This document shows, one piece after another, positions 56,133 to 64,000 of a stretch of 64,000 nt of DNA. The notes beneath the pieces are model-generated. The model worked only from the letters and a program-made list of their open reading frames with translations. It searched no databases and was not told where the DNA came from. The translations under genes and the position numbers were made by a program. The stretch's first letter is position 1. Each line of letters opens with the position of its first letter. The stretch is from Trinickia mobilis (GTDB lineage: Bacteria; Pseudomonadota; Gammaproteobacteria; Burkholderiales; Burkholderiaceae). The DNA lies in NCBI RefSeq assembly GCF_017315705.1, contig NZ_JAFLRF010000008.1:186001-250000 (forward strand). The letters run 5' to 3'.

Positions 56133-57671
56133 TTATCGTTTTAGAGGCGTGCGCGACGAGGACGCATGGTTGCCGGCGTCAAGCCGTTTCGCCACCTGCG
56201 CCTTCAAGGCGACGTTCAGGAAGATGAATAAAAGGATCAGCAATGCGACAAGAACGGACCAGAACACCTTGGGGTCGGCCAGCAGCAGCCGGAGTTCGGC
56301 GACGGGCGAGCGCCTCGCGACCGCAAGCGGTACGGCCGACTCCGCCGCGGTGTCGAACAGCGTCGCCCCCCGGGTAAAGAGCGACCACGTGGCCGGCTGG
56401 CGCAACATGTCGACGGCACGGGCCACCGACGCATCGCCGCTGCCGAGCACGGCGATGACCCGTTGCGCGCCGACACTGCCCGGCAGGGACACTGCTTGTC
56501 CCGGTTGCAAGGGCGGATAGACCGGCAGTTGCCGACGCAACTGCGTGGCAAGCGCGGCATCTCGACCAAAGAAGAGATCGGTATGTGCGCTGTCGCCGGA
56601 GAACGTGAACGTAAAGTCGGCGAGCGCGCCCGTCGCCCGAACCCGGATCGCAGCGAAATTCAGCGCGGCGCGCACGAGCGCGGAGTGCTCCTGTCCCAGC
56701 GCAACGGCGAGATGCGTTTGCGGTGCGTGAACGGCCGTCGCGTCACCGAGCGTGATCGCGCTGCGAGCCGGGAACACCATGGCCGTGTCTGCGAACGCCT
56801 GCGCAGCATGCACGCAATCGGCATCGGTGACGCCCGAGAGCACGACAATGACGGACTTGCCCTCGTAGGCGGAATAGACGCCGAGAAACGGGCCGGTAAT
56901 CGCGCTCGCCACCGCAACTGGCAATGCGTCCGCGAGCGCTGCACGTGTGCCGACAAGCAGGACGTCGCCGACGCGCGCGGCTCCCGGCGCGATAGCCCAC
57001 GAAGCCAGATCATGATCCCCCGCGACGATCGAGCTTTCATTCTCATAGGCGGCATTCACCTCTACCTGCCGCATACGCGAAGCGATACCTTGCACTGCGA
57101 GCGTCGCCGCCCGCAGTTGCTCCGGCGATGCTGGATCCCGTCCCAACTCGATCGTCACGGTGCGCGGCATCCATGCCCTCCCGTCAAATGCCACGGGAAG
57201 CTGTGCCAATGTCGGGGCCTTATTGGGACGCAGCCCGGCGAAGTCCAGCGACACCGAGGAGCGCGCGTCGTCCACGGGCGCAACGTTGGCGAGCGCGGTC
57301 GCGGCGCCGATTGCGGCCGAGCGCGGTACGAGCGCCAACTGGATGCTGTTGGTGCCGGGCATAAAAGCGCCCGGCGAAAGCGCGAGGGTCTGCTCAGCTT
57401 CGTTCGCGTCGACCTCGGCCGCCTGTACGCCGTTCACCCAGACCACGTACCGGGCTCCGGCCGGTGGCGCAGCAGTTGATGCAACACGGAGATGCACCCC
57501 GCTCAGTGCTTCGCGTGGCGAGAGTTCGACGATGAGCGCATGCGCGGCAGCGGCTGCGCCGCCTGTTGCGCGGAGCGAGGAAAACGGCCGTGTCACCGTC
57601 TGCGCAGTTGCGGACAGTGTGGCTAGGCTGAGCAGGCACGCGGCAAGGGCGCGAACGAGCCACTTAGCCAT
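56133..57671 (-). CDS. BcsB-like periplasmic subunit of cellulose synthase (short form)
   Basis: A 512-residue exported protein from the ATG at 57671, which overlaps the bcsA-like stop by 8 bases. A signal peptide runs to about residue 25. A periplasmic beta-rich region follows, with BcsB-type stretches (GVHLRVASTAAPP, PGTNSIQLALV) and FTFTFSGDSAHTDLFFGRDAALATQL. A C-terminal anchoring helix (KVFWSVLVALLILLFIFLNVAL) would contact BcsA. E. coli BcsB is near 780 residues, so this is a reduced form. It is the second gene of the cluster. Confidence 0.82.
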   Translation of the reverse strand: MAKWLVRALAACLLSLATLSATAQTVTRPFSSLRATGGAAAAAHALIVELSPREALSGVHLRVASTAAPPAGARYVVWVNGVQAAEVDANEAEQTLALSPGAFMPGTNSIQLALVPRSAAIGAATALANVAPVDDARSSVSLDFAGLRPNKAPTLAQLPVAFDGRAWMPRTVTIELGRDPASPEQLRAATLAVQGIASRMRQVEVNAAYENESSIVAGDHDLASWAIAPGAARVGDVLLVGTRAALADALPVAVASAITGPFLGVYSAYEGKSVIVVLSGVTDADCVHAAQAFADTAMVFPARSAITLGDATAVHAPQTHLAVALGQEHSALVRAALNFAAIRVRATGALADFTFTFSGDSAHTDLFFGRDAALATQLRRQLPVYPPLQPGQAVSLPGSVGAQRVIAVLGSGDASVARAVDMLRQPATWSLFTRGATLFDTAAESAVPLAVARRSPVAELRLLLADPKVFWSVLVALLILLFIFLNVALKAQVAKRLDAGNHASSSRTPLKR

Positions 57672-59775
57672 GAAAACCTTTGCGGACGACGTGGCGCGCA
57701 TGGGCATGGGCGCCTCTGAGCGAGATGGCGAGCATGCCCAACAGGGACTTGATGAAGTTTACCGACGCCTCTCGCCGCTTCCACTGTCGCACCCAACGGT
57801 CGCTATTGCCGTAAGCGAGAATGACAGCGGCCCGTTCTTCTTCCGGCGACCGGGGTGCGTAAAGCGCGACATAATCGTTACCCGCCGCATTGAAGGGGGG
57901 AATGACATACGCGGCCAGCAGGTGATGCTGGAACCTGACTTCGAATCGATCCAGTACCAAGCCGTCGGGAACGCGTACCCGCAAGCCCAGTTCATTGGCA
58001 TCGAGGAGCAGCACTTCCTGTTCGCCGAATTCACCGGAGACGGTGATCGGTTCGTTGATGTCGATGCGGGGCCGCGCGCGGCGCTGTGCTTTCTCGAATA
58101 GCGCGCCGAGCGCGCCGAAGCTCAGAAAAAGATTGAAGGCGATCCAAAGCACGGCCGCCGCGAGGATCGGGCGCGACTCCGGTTCGTGGACCATCCGGAC
58201 AATGCCCCAAACGAGGCCGATCGCACAGCAGACAAACATTCCATAGAACGGCAGACGAAACTCGCTGATGAAGTCTGCTTCGCTCTGCTCTCCCTTTGGC
58301 GTGACGCTGAACGTCGGGGCGTTCGGGCGCGCGAGAGCCGATGCGAGGGCCGGCAGCATGTAAAACGCCTGGAGCGTTTCGTAGAGCTCGGAGGAAAAGA
58401 TGCGCCGGAAGCGTCCGTTCAGCCGCTCGGCCGTTAAAAGCGCGACGGTGAGAAACGGAAGCGTGTAGCTGAGGAGGTTGTCCGTCCCGCCCGGGTACAT
58501 CTGCAGCTTGAACACGATGCCGATGATCGGCACGAGGAAAGTGACGAGGCGGGCGAACGGAAAGAACCAAAAAAGACCGACCGAAAAATAGCAGAACCGC
58601 TGAACCGGCGTCAGCCCCCGAACGAGCCAGGGATTCTGTTTCATGAGAATCTGCATCATGCCGACGCCCCAGCGGATGCGCTGAACGAGGAAGCCCGAAA
58701 TCGTTTCAGGCTGCAGACCTGCAACCATCGGCCGGCCGAAATACACCGAACGCCAGCCTCGCTGATGCAACTTGACGGAAGTCGATGCGTCTTCGGTAAT
58801 GGAGTCCGTCGAGAATCCGCCGACTTCCATGATGGCGGCACGCCGGACGACAGCGCCGGAGCCGCAGAAAAACGACGCGTTCCAGGTATCCAGGCCCGGC
58901 TGAACGACACGGTAGAACAAGTCGTTCTCAGCCGGCATCTGGTTGAACAGACCGAGGTTCTTCTCGAGGGGGTCCGGGTTGGTAAAGAAATGCGGCGTCT
59001 GTACTAATGCGGCTTTCGGATCCTGCATGAAAAAGCCGACGGTCGAGCGCAAAAAATCGCGCGTCGGCACGTGATCCGCATCGAGAATGACAATTAGCTC
59101 TCCCGACGTGTTTTGCAATGCCGCGTTCAGATTGCCGCTCTTTGCGTGCTCGTTCGATTCACGAGTCAGATAGATGGCGCCATGCCTTTCGCATAATGCC
59201 TTCAACTGTGTGGCACGTTCGGCGAGTGCCTGCCGCTGCGCGAGGCTTTTCGCGGTTTTGGATCGAGGGAAGCCATCGTCGAGCACGTGGACGCGGAAGC
59301 GGTCTTTCGGATAGTCGATTTCGACTGCGCCGCACACCGTTGGGGCAACGACCGAAAGCGGCTCCGAGTAGGTCGGAATGTAGACATCGACCAATGGAAG
59401 CACGTCGGGATTGGTGGGCAGCGGCAGGGGCTGACGCTCAATCGGCCGGACACTGACGAAATAGCCGAGCAGCACCACACCCATGCAATAGAGTTCGGCC
59501 GCCAGCAGTGCTGTGGCGGCGATCTTCGTGGGCAGGCCACCATGGACCGGGAACGATTCGAAGCGCCACGCGATGTACCGGATGATGACGAAGCCACTGA
59601 CGGCAAGCAGTAACGGTCGCGTGGCGGGCGTCTGCACAAGGGCGAGCAACCCGAACAGCGCAATGAAGAGTAATGCATTGGCTACGGAGTGAGGCAAGCC
59701 GACTGATAGAACAGCCAGTACGGCGAGCCCCGCCAGCAGTACGAGAGCGATAATCCCATGGATTTTCTGCTGCAT
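57664..59775 (-). CDS. BcsA-like cellulose synthase catalytic subunit
   Basis: Family-2 processive glycosyltransferase of 703 residues in the inner membrane. Four N-terminal helices precede the catalytic core. Key motifs are Asp166-Asp167 (HVLDDGFPR), DAD at 233-235 (DADHVP), TED at 327-329 (ITEDAS), QRIRW at 365-369, and the FSVTPKGE gating loop. A C-terminal PilZ segment contains RRARPR and DANELG; the second motif differs from the DxSxxG needed for cyclic-di-GMP (N replaces S). UDP-glucose is the expected donor. First gene of the cluster, divergent from bcsZ. Confidence 0.93.
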   Translation of the reverse strand: MQQKIHGIIALVLLAGLAVLAVLSVGLPHSVANALLFIALFGLLALVQTPATRPLLLAVSGFVIIRYIAWRFESFPVHGGLPTKIAATALLAAELYCMGVVLLGYFVSVRPIERQPLPLPTNPDVLPLVDVYIPTYSEPLSVVAPTVCGAVEIDYPKDRFRVHVLDDGFPRSKTAKSLAQRQALAERATQLKALCERHGAIYLTRESNEHAKSGNLNAALQNTSGELIVILDADHVPTRDFLRSTVGFFMQDPKAALVQTPHFFTNPDPLEKNLGLFNQMPAENDLFYRVVQPGLDTWNASFFCGSGAVVRRAAIMEVGGFSTDSITEDASTSVKLHQRGWRSVYFGRPMVAGLQPETISGFLVQRIRWGVGMMQILMKQNPWLVRGLTPVQRFCYFSVGLFWFFPFARLVTFLVPIIGIVFKLQMYPGGTDNLLSYTLPFLTVALLTAERLNGRFRRIFSSELYETLQAFYMLPALASALARPNAPTFSVTPKGEQSEADFISEFRLPFYGMFVCCAIGLVWGIVRMVHEPESRPILAAAVLWIAFNLFLSFGALGALFEKAQRRARPRIDINEPITVSGEFGEQEVLLLDANELGLRVRVPDGLVLDRFEVRFQHHLLAAYVIPPFNAAGNDYVALYAPRSPEEERAAVILAYGNSDRWVRQWKRREASVNFIKSLLGMLAISLRGAHAHARHVVRKGFHG

Positions 59776-60098
59776 GCCCGGATATCCGTGCGGTTGGCAC
59801 TGCGGTATTTTGTATGAGATTAGTGCCTAATTGCGGATTGCGCCATTCGAATAGTTTTCACCGATGACATCCCAAACGGGCTACAGCACGCACAGCCGGC
59901 GGGCTGTGGTAAAACTCTCGTCGCGATGGTAGCCGGGCGCGCTTGCGGGCACGAACGTGTCGCCGGGCCGCGGCAGACAGATCACCGCGCTCGCGTTCGT
60001 GCGTTTCTTCTTCCGGTTGCGCGCTGCGGTATCCAGCCGCGACGTGCAGCGCAAATCGCGCAATTTCTACCTGCAGCTCGACGATAAGCATAACCAGG
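59776..60098. promoter_or_regulatory. Divergent promoter region bcsA / bcsZ
   Basis: This 323-base region must drive bcsA to the left and bcsZ to the right. A small hairpin (CACAGCC, loop GGCG, GGCTGTG) sits at 59891-59908. The stretch TTTTGTATGAGATTAGTGCC near 59810 is AT-rich and the most promoter-like. No gene is found. The bcsZ frame is open through it, but that translation is not protein-like. Confidence 0.4.
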
Positions 60099-61319
60099 AT
60101 GCCGACACTTGCTCGTATCGTTGACGTGATCGCAGGCATTGGTGCGGGGGCCGCACCGGTGCCTGTGCGAAAGCGGCGGCGCTTCTTTCTTGGCGCCGGC
60201 GCGCTGCTCTGCCTGAGCGGCACGCTGCCGTCCACTGCGTTCGGGGCTGGATCCCCTGACAGCGAGTGGCCGGCCTGGAACGCATTCGTCGATTCGCAGA
60301 TGCAGGCCGACGGACGCGTGATCGATTTCACGACGCCCACGCAGCAGAGCACGTCCGAAGGGCAATCGTACGCGCTGTTCTTCGCGCTCGTCGGGAACGA
60401 TCGCGCCACGTTCGACAGGGTGTTCGGCTGGACTGACGCGAACCTCGCCGCTGGCCATCTCGATACGCAGTTGCCCGCGTGGCAATGGGGCCGCAAAACC
60501 GATGGCAGCTATGGCGTGCTGGACCCGAACTCCGCGTCGGACGCCGACGCGTGGATCGCGTATGCCCTGCTCGAGGCAGGCCGTTTGTGGAAGGCCACCC
60601 GATACACGCAAGGCGGCCATGCGCTACTGGATCAGATCAAACGCCGGGAAGTGGCCAATCTGCCGGGCCTCGGGCCCATGCTGCTACCGGGCGAATACGG
60701 CTTTGCATCAGGCAGCGGAACCTGGCGCCTGAACCCCAGCTACCTGCCGCTGCCGGTATTGCGACGTTTCGCGCTCGAGGATCCGCAGGGTCCGTGGGCG
60801 TGTATTGCCGAAAACGCGGCGCAGATCGTCGCCAGCGCATCGCCACACGGCTTCGCCCCTGACTGGCTCGCGTGGCACAACGAACATGGCACTATCGTTG
60901 ATCCAGTAAAGGGCGATGTCGGCAGCTACGACGCGATCCGTGTGTATCTATGGGCAGGCATGACGTCGCCGCATGATCCGCTGGCCGCATCGCTGCTGGC
61001 GGCACTCGGCGGCATGCGCAGCGCGCTGTCCGGTCAGGTTCCGCCGGAGCGCATTGCGACGGCAACGGGTGTAACTGAAGGCGTCGGGTCGGTGGGTTTC
61101 TCGGGCGCGCTCCTGCCCTACCTGGCGGCAACAGGCGACACGGTGGTTGCGGACGGACAGCGCCAGCGAATTGCTTCGATGCTCGATGCAGCTCAGGCGG
61201 ATAAGAAAACCGAGCCGTATTACGACCGGGTCCTGCTGCTCTTCGGCGAGGGCTGGGCAGACGGTCGGTACCGTTTCGACGAAGACGGCCGGCTCGTTCC
61301 TCGCTGGTCGACGTATTGA
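60099..61319 (+). CDS. bcsZ: BcsZ-like endo-beta-1,4-glucanase (GH8)
   Basis: Periplasmic cellulase of glycoside hydrolase family 8, 406 residues from the ATG at 60099. A twin-arginine-like signal (RKRRRFFLGAGALLCLSGTLPSTAFGA) directs export. The catalytic acid Glu is in STSEGQSYALFF and the catalytic Asp is in YDAIRVYLW. Other GH8 landmarks are WQWGRKTDGSYGVLDPNSASDADAW and RLNPSYLPLPVLRRF. The open frame extends 50 codons upstream, but that part lacks a signal peptide. It is on the strand opposite bcsABC, whereas in E. coli bcsZ lies between bcsB and bcsC. Confidence 0.93.
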   Translation: MPTLARIVDVIAGIGAGAAPVPVRKRRRFFLGAGALLCLSGTLPSTAFGAGSPDSEWPAWNAFVDSQMQADGRVIDFTTPTQQSTSEGQSYALFFALVGNDRATFDRVFGWTDANLAAGHLDTQLPAWQWGRKTDGSYGVLDPNSASDADAWIAYALLEAGRLWKATRYTQGGHALLDQIKRREVANLPGLGPMLLPGEYGFASGSGTWRLNPSYLPLPVLRRFALEDPQGPWACIAENAAQIVASASPHGFAPDWLAWHNEHGTIVDPVKGDVGSYDAIRVYLWAGMTSPHDPLAASLLAALGGMRSALSGQVPPERIATATGVTEGVGSVGFSGALLPYLAATGDTVVADGQRQRIASMLDAAQADKKTEPYYDRVLLLFGEGWADGRYRFDEDGRLVPRWSTY

Positions 61320-61607
61320 GCTGCTCCTGAACGCGCCGGTCAGGTCTTGTGGGGAGGTCCGGGAAGGCCGGGGCCACTTTTGGAGCTATATCGGGAAGTT
61401 GGTAGGGCTGTAGCAGGCGTCGGTCGAATGCGACAGGTGGAAGAGCGGTGCCTGGACAAGGACATTGTCCAATGGCCACTACTTCAAACGTATGGACGGC
61501 TGGTATGGCTGAGGTCCCCGCCCGTACAGATGACCGCATGAATGGCCGCTGTACCTGGAGGATTCAACCGGTGGATGCAATACGTACCGGCCCGAATGGC
61601 TCCGGCG

Positions 61608-61978
61608 CGGAGAAGGCGTATGAAGGGTATTTTGGCGACTGGAACATCGAACGCATCGACGCGTCGGTGGTGGAGGATTTCCTGCTCAATAACTGGCCGA
61701 CCAACCGCCGATGCAAAAGGCAATGAAGGCGTGGCTGTCGACGTTCTTCAGTTGGGCCGTACGCAAGAAATATGTGACGGTCAACCCGACACGCGAGATG
61801 AAGGTCAAAAAGCCAAAGAAGCGAAACGTCTACATTCCGGACGAGCACTTCGTTGCGATTCGCGCTGCAGGTGGCGGGCGCGCATACCGACTGCTCGACG
61901 ACAGAGGACTACATCAAGCCGCGTGAGGTACCGGTCTCAACGGTCGTGTTGCATCCGCCGACCGAGAAGTCCGATTGA
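61608..61978 (+). pseudogene. Tyrosine-integrase remnant (older island)
   Basis: Pieces of a tyrosine recombinase appear in different frames: YEGYFGDWNIERIDASVVEDF (N-terminal arm-domain pattern), then AMKAWLSTFFSWAVRKKYVTVNP and EMKVKKPKKRNVYIPDEHF, and finally TTEDYIKPREVPVSTVVLHPP with a Tyr and a stop at 61976. The catalytic Arg and His boxes are missing, so an internal deletion and frameshifts have killed it. It lies directly left of the tRNA fragment, on the chromosomal side. Confidence 0.72.
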
Positions 61979-62000
61979 ATATTAGAAAGTTCTAATATTC
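61977..62000. repeat. Perfect AT-rich palindrome beside the tRNA fragment
   Basis: GAATATTAGAA and TTCTAATATTC are exact 11-base inverted arms separated by AG. The element overlaps the dead integrase stop codon and is 71 bases from the tRNA-Pro fragment. Its AT-richness stands out from the flanks. It could be an operator, a recombination-protein site or a weak terminator; I cannot tell which. Confidence 0.6.
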
Positions 62001-62037
62001 GGCCCGGCGCGCTCAGTTTCAAGGCTCCAATGAAAAA

Positions 62038-62066
62038 CCCGCACAGCCTTACGCCGTGCGGGTTTT
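62038..62066 (-). terminator. Terminator following the tRNA-Pro fragment
   Basis: CCCGCAC (62038-62044) and GTGCGGG (62056-62062) form a 7-base stem with an 11-base loop, flanked by AAAAA on the left and TTTT on the right. On the minus strand it directly follows the CCA end of the tRNA fragment, as expected for the native tRNA terminator. It would work in both directions. Confidence 0.75.
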
Positions 62067-62070
62067 GAAC

Positions 62071-62115
<45 letters not shown>

Positions 62116-62160
62116 CTAGGTTTTGGCCTGTTTCCGCTTGTCTAAGGTTGTTTCCACAAT

Positions 62161-62200
62161 CGCCCGCAAACCCTTTAAAATAAAGGCTCGGGCGGGTTTA
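62161..62200. repeat. Inverted-repeat pair upstream of the integrase
   Basis: CGCCCG (62161-62166) pairs with CGGGCG (62189-62194), and inside it CCTTTA pairs with TAAAGG. It could fold as a two-step hairpin between the attachment site and the integrase gene. Its role is unknown. Confidence 0.4.
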
Positions 62201-62240
62201 CTATGTCTCTATCCGTCTCCATCTGTCTCTAACTATCTCC
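62201..62240 (+). repeat. Four tandem 10-base repeats (integrase arm-site candidates)
   Basis: Four consecutive 10-base units (CTATGTCTCT, ATCCGTCTCC, ATCTGTCTCT, AACTATCTCC) share the core YGTCTCY with exact helical-turn spacing. They lie between the tRNA fragment and the integrase start. Direct repeats in this position are typical of integrase or excisionase arm-type sites, although that role is inferred. Confidence 0.5.
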
Positions 62241-62275
62241 CGTTTTTGTGGGGGTCGTGTGTGGGGGTCGGGGAA

Positions 62276-63622
62276 ATGGCAAGCGTTGAAAACAGACTGA
62301 CGGCTATCGAGCTAAAGGCACTGACTCCCGCCGATATCGGGCAGAAGCGACAGGACGGCGGCAACCTGTGGGGCATGGTCCGCAAGGGTGCGACGGATGA
62401 CGCGGTTAGCGTCACCTTCTATTACCGCTACCGCATGGGTCAGAAGTCGCGAGACCTCACCTGCGGCACGTGGCCCGCCCTCTCCCTCAAGGACATACGC
62501 ACGGCACGTAACGCGGCCCGCAAGTTGGTTGCCGATGGGATAGACCCTATCGACAAGGCCAAAGCCGAGAAAGCCGATAAAAAAACTGCCAACGACAAAG
62601 CCAAGGCTGATGCAGAAGCGGCGGCTAGTCGTCTATTGGTGCGTGGCCTGTTTGATCGCTGGTCGCAATCCGAGTTAGCCAAGCGGAAAGACAAGGGGGC
62701 GGAAACTGCCAGGGGATTCAATAAAGACGTGCTACCGGCGATAGGCAACCGGTTCGCCGACGAAATACGCAAGGCCGATGTTATGGCGATTCTGGATGCC
62801 GTGGTTGCACGCGGCGCTAACCGGCTCGCCAACCGCTTGTTGGCGGAGCTACGCCAAATGTGGGGCTACGGTCTGGTCCGCGAACTCGTTGCAATTGATT
62901 GCACAGCCGGTATCACGAAGAAGGATGTGGGCGGCAAAGAGAACGAACGCGAACGCACGTTGAGCGATGCAGAGTTAAAGGCCCTGCCCGCCGCGCTTGA
63001 ATCCGCTGACTTGTTGGATAGCTCAATCCACGCGGTGTATGTCGTGCTGGCAACGTCTGTGCGTATCGGCGAATTGATCCAGGCCCGTAAAGCTAACATC
63101 GATCTGGAAAACCGTATCTGGCGCATTCCGCCGAGTGACAGCAAAAACACCGACCCTCACGTTATCTACCTCTCGGACTTCGCGGCATTTCACATGCACA
63201 AGCTCATGGAGATTTCCAACTCCGAAATGTTCCTGATGCCGGGACGGTCGAAAGACGGTAGCGAGACCTATATCGATACGAAGTCCATTACTAAGCAGGT
63301 CTCGGACAGGCAGGTTAAGTTTTATGATCGACCCGCGCATGCCAAGCGCAGCAAGCAGGAGAACGCTTTAGTATTGGGCGACGATAAATGGACGCCTCAC
63401 GATCTCAGGCGAACCAGCGCCACGTTAATGCAGTCCCTCGGCGTGCTCCCGGTCGTAGTCGATAAGTGTCTCAACCACCGCGACGAAAACCGCATCCGGC
63501 GCACCTATCAGAGATACGACTACGCCAAAGAAAAACAAGAGGCATGGCAGGCACTAGGTCTGCATTTACAAGCAATTTTCTCATCTAATGTCATCGTCGG
63601 CGATTTCAAGAAGTCAGGCTAA
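62276..63622 (+). CDS. P4-type tyrosine-recombinase integrase
   Basis: Site-specific recombinase of 448 residues from the ATG at 62276. A DUF4102-like N-terminal arm-binding domain is visible (LTAIELKALTPADIGQKR, then RDLTCGTWPALSLKDIRTARNAARKLVADGIDPID). The catalytic domain has Arg in TSVRIGEL, His-x-x-Arg in PHDLRRTSAT, His in CLNHRDENR, and the nucleophile Tyr in the RRTYQRYDY region. The frame is open upstream to 62123, but that region contains repeats rather than protein-like sequence. Its position next to the tRNA-Pro fragment indicates that it drives integration into the tRNA-Pro 3' end. Confidence 0.95.
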   Translation: MASVENRLTAIELKALTPADIGQKRQDGGNLWGMVRKGATDDAVSVTFYYRYRMGQKSRDLTCGTWPALSLKDIRTARNAARKLVADGIDPIDKAKAEKADKKTANDKAKADAEAAASRLLVRGLFDRWSQSELAKRKDKGAETARGFNKDVLPAIGNRFADEIRKADVMAILDAVVARGANRLANRLLAELRQMWGYGLVRELVAIDCTAGITKKDVGGKENERERTLSDAELKALPAALESADLLDSSIHAVYVVLATSVRIGELIQARKANIDLENRIWRIPPSDSKNTDPHVIYLSDFAAFHMHKLMEISNSEMFLMPGRSKDGSETYIDTKSITKQVSDRQVKFYDRPAHAKRSKQENALVLGDDKWTPHDLRRTSATLMQSLGVLPVVVDKCLNHRDENRIRRTYQRYDYAKEKQEAWQALGLHLQAIFSSNVIVGDFKKSG

Positions 63623-63710
63623 ATTTATTTCTTCCTTTAATCGCTTGACAACTATAAATAGACATATACACTTATAGACAGATAAGGCAAACAACCTTAT
63701 TCGTTTGAAC

Positions 63711-63832
63711 CGCAATGGAGTGCGATCAGTCGGGCCTTTATGGGCTTGGACGGCACTCCATTTTGTTTTGTCTGCCGCTCCCGCAAAAGCTCACCTGATC
63801 GCGATCCATCCTTTAATCGCAATGGAGTGCGT
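63711..63832. repeat. Repeat of a 14-base motif before the AlpA-like gene
   Basis: CGCAATGGAGTGCG occurs at 63711-63724 and again at 63819-63832, and an inverted partial copy (GCACTCCATT) lies at 63753-63762. The first and inverted copies could form a long hairpin followed by TTGTTTTG, which may terminate the integrase transcript. The second copy is 20 bases before the AlpA-like start and could be an operator. Confidence 0.55.
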
Positions 63833-63852
63833 CATGAGACCAGGAGTGCTGT

Positions 63853-64000
63853 ATGGCGACGGTAAAACGTCCACCGATCAATCTGGATCAGCCAGGACGG
63901 CTGTATGTCGGCGATTTGCTGATGATCTTGCGTATTGCTCGCCCAACCTTATACAAGGGTCTAGCGAGCGGACGCTATCCCAAACCAGACGGGCATGACT
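63853..64000 (+). CDS. AlpA-type phage/island regulator (partial, runs off window)
   Basis: The reading frame from the ATG at 63853 is open to the window end (49 codons). It encodes GRLYVGDLLMILRIARPTLYKG and then SGRYPKPDGHD, which is the winged helix-turn-helix of AlpA/excisionase-like regulators (the x-LYRxIxxGxFPxP pattern). AGGAG is 6-10 bases upstream. In P4-like elements such proteins regulate integrase or excision. The 3' end is outside the window. Confidence 0.8.
   Translation, partial: MATVKRPPINLDQPGRLYVGDLLMILRIARPTLYKGLASGRYPKPDGHD

Noticed and set aside
62123-62275. Upstream start for the integrase
   Set aside because: The extra residues come from the repeat-rich attachment region and do not look like an integrase; the N-terminal domain begins at 62276.

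Overview
The window looks like a chromosome segment of a Burkholderia sensu lato bacterium (Burkholderia, Paraburkholderia, Caballeronia or Trinickia). The evidence is GC-rich coding sequence, a Burkholderia-type OmpC-like porin, a cyn operon, a sigma-54 controlled acetone carboxylase operon, many LysR regulators and Bcs-type cellulose genes. The species cannot be read from the sequence.

Layout. (1) 1-11.2 kb: a capsule/exopolysaccharide locus on both strands, with a Wzc-type tyrosine autokinase, an ATP-grasp ligase, a Wza-type export lipoprotein, a DUF1972-type glycosyltransferase, an unrecognised secreted protein, a Wzx flippase and a WcaJ-type priming transferase. An IS5-family transposase remnant and a decayed ElaA-like fragment lie inside it. 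No Wzy polymerase is seen. (2) 11.8-15.3 kb: an ElaA acetyltransferase, a dienelactone hydrolase, an RtcB RNA ligase and an orphan ABC ATPase. (3) 15.4-25.1 kb: acetone carboxylase (acxA-acxB-acxC) bracketed by two paralogous sigma-54 activators. Two -24/-12 promoters and a recurring palindromic motif are visible in the intergenic regions. (4) 25.4-34.2 kb: a LysR/cupin pair, a three-gene phosphorelay (hybrid kinase, response regulator, REC-EAL protein), and a histidine-kinase remnant. (5) 34.6-43.4 kb: a porin, a DUF3313 lipoprotein, and cynR divergent from cynT-cynS-cynX-amt, interspersed with gene debris (DHDPS-family, IS3 OrfA, DUF1289). (6) 43.4-53.5 kb: an Asp-box secreted protein, a cNMP-domain/thioredoxin-reductase-like fusion, an isochorismatase-type hydrolase with an AhpD-like protein, cupins, and an SSS symporter / small membrane protein / flavin monooxygenase operon. 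(7) 53.9-61.3 kb: a minimal cellulose-synthase-like cluster, bcsA-bcsB-bcsC, with a divergent bcsZ. (8) 61.6 kb to the end: an integrase remnant, a 45-bp 3' fragment of tRNA-Pro(GGG) with its terminator, then a P4-type integrase and the start of an AlpA-type regulator. This is the left end of a genomic island that continues past the window.

How the parts work together. In the cyn block, cyanate is split by cyanase with bicarbonate and carbonic anhydrase recycles CO2 to bicarbonate. The adjacent MFS and Amt proteins would move cyanate and ammonium. In the acx block, acetone is carboxylated to acetoacetate, and the two activators plus shared operators suggest a cross-wired or autoregulated switch. 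The two polysaccharide loci and the phosphorelay with an EAL-domain output point to surface/biofilm control, although the EAL domain looks degenerate.

All calls come from reading translated sequence and hand-aligning motifs. No database search was run.
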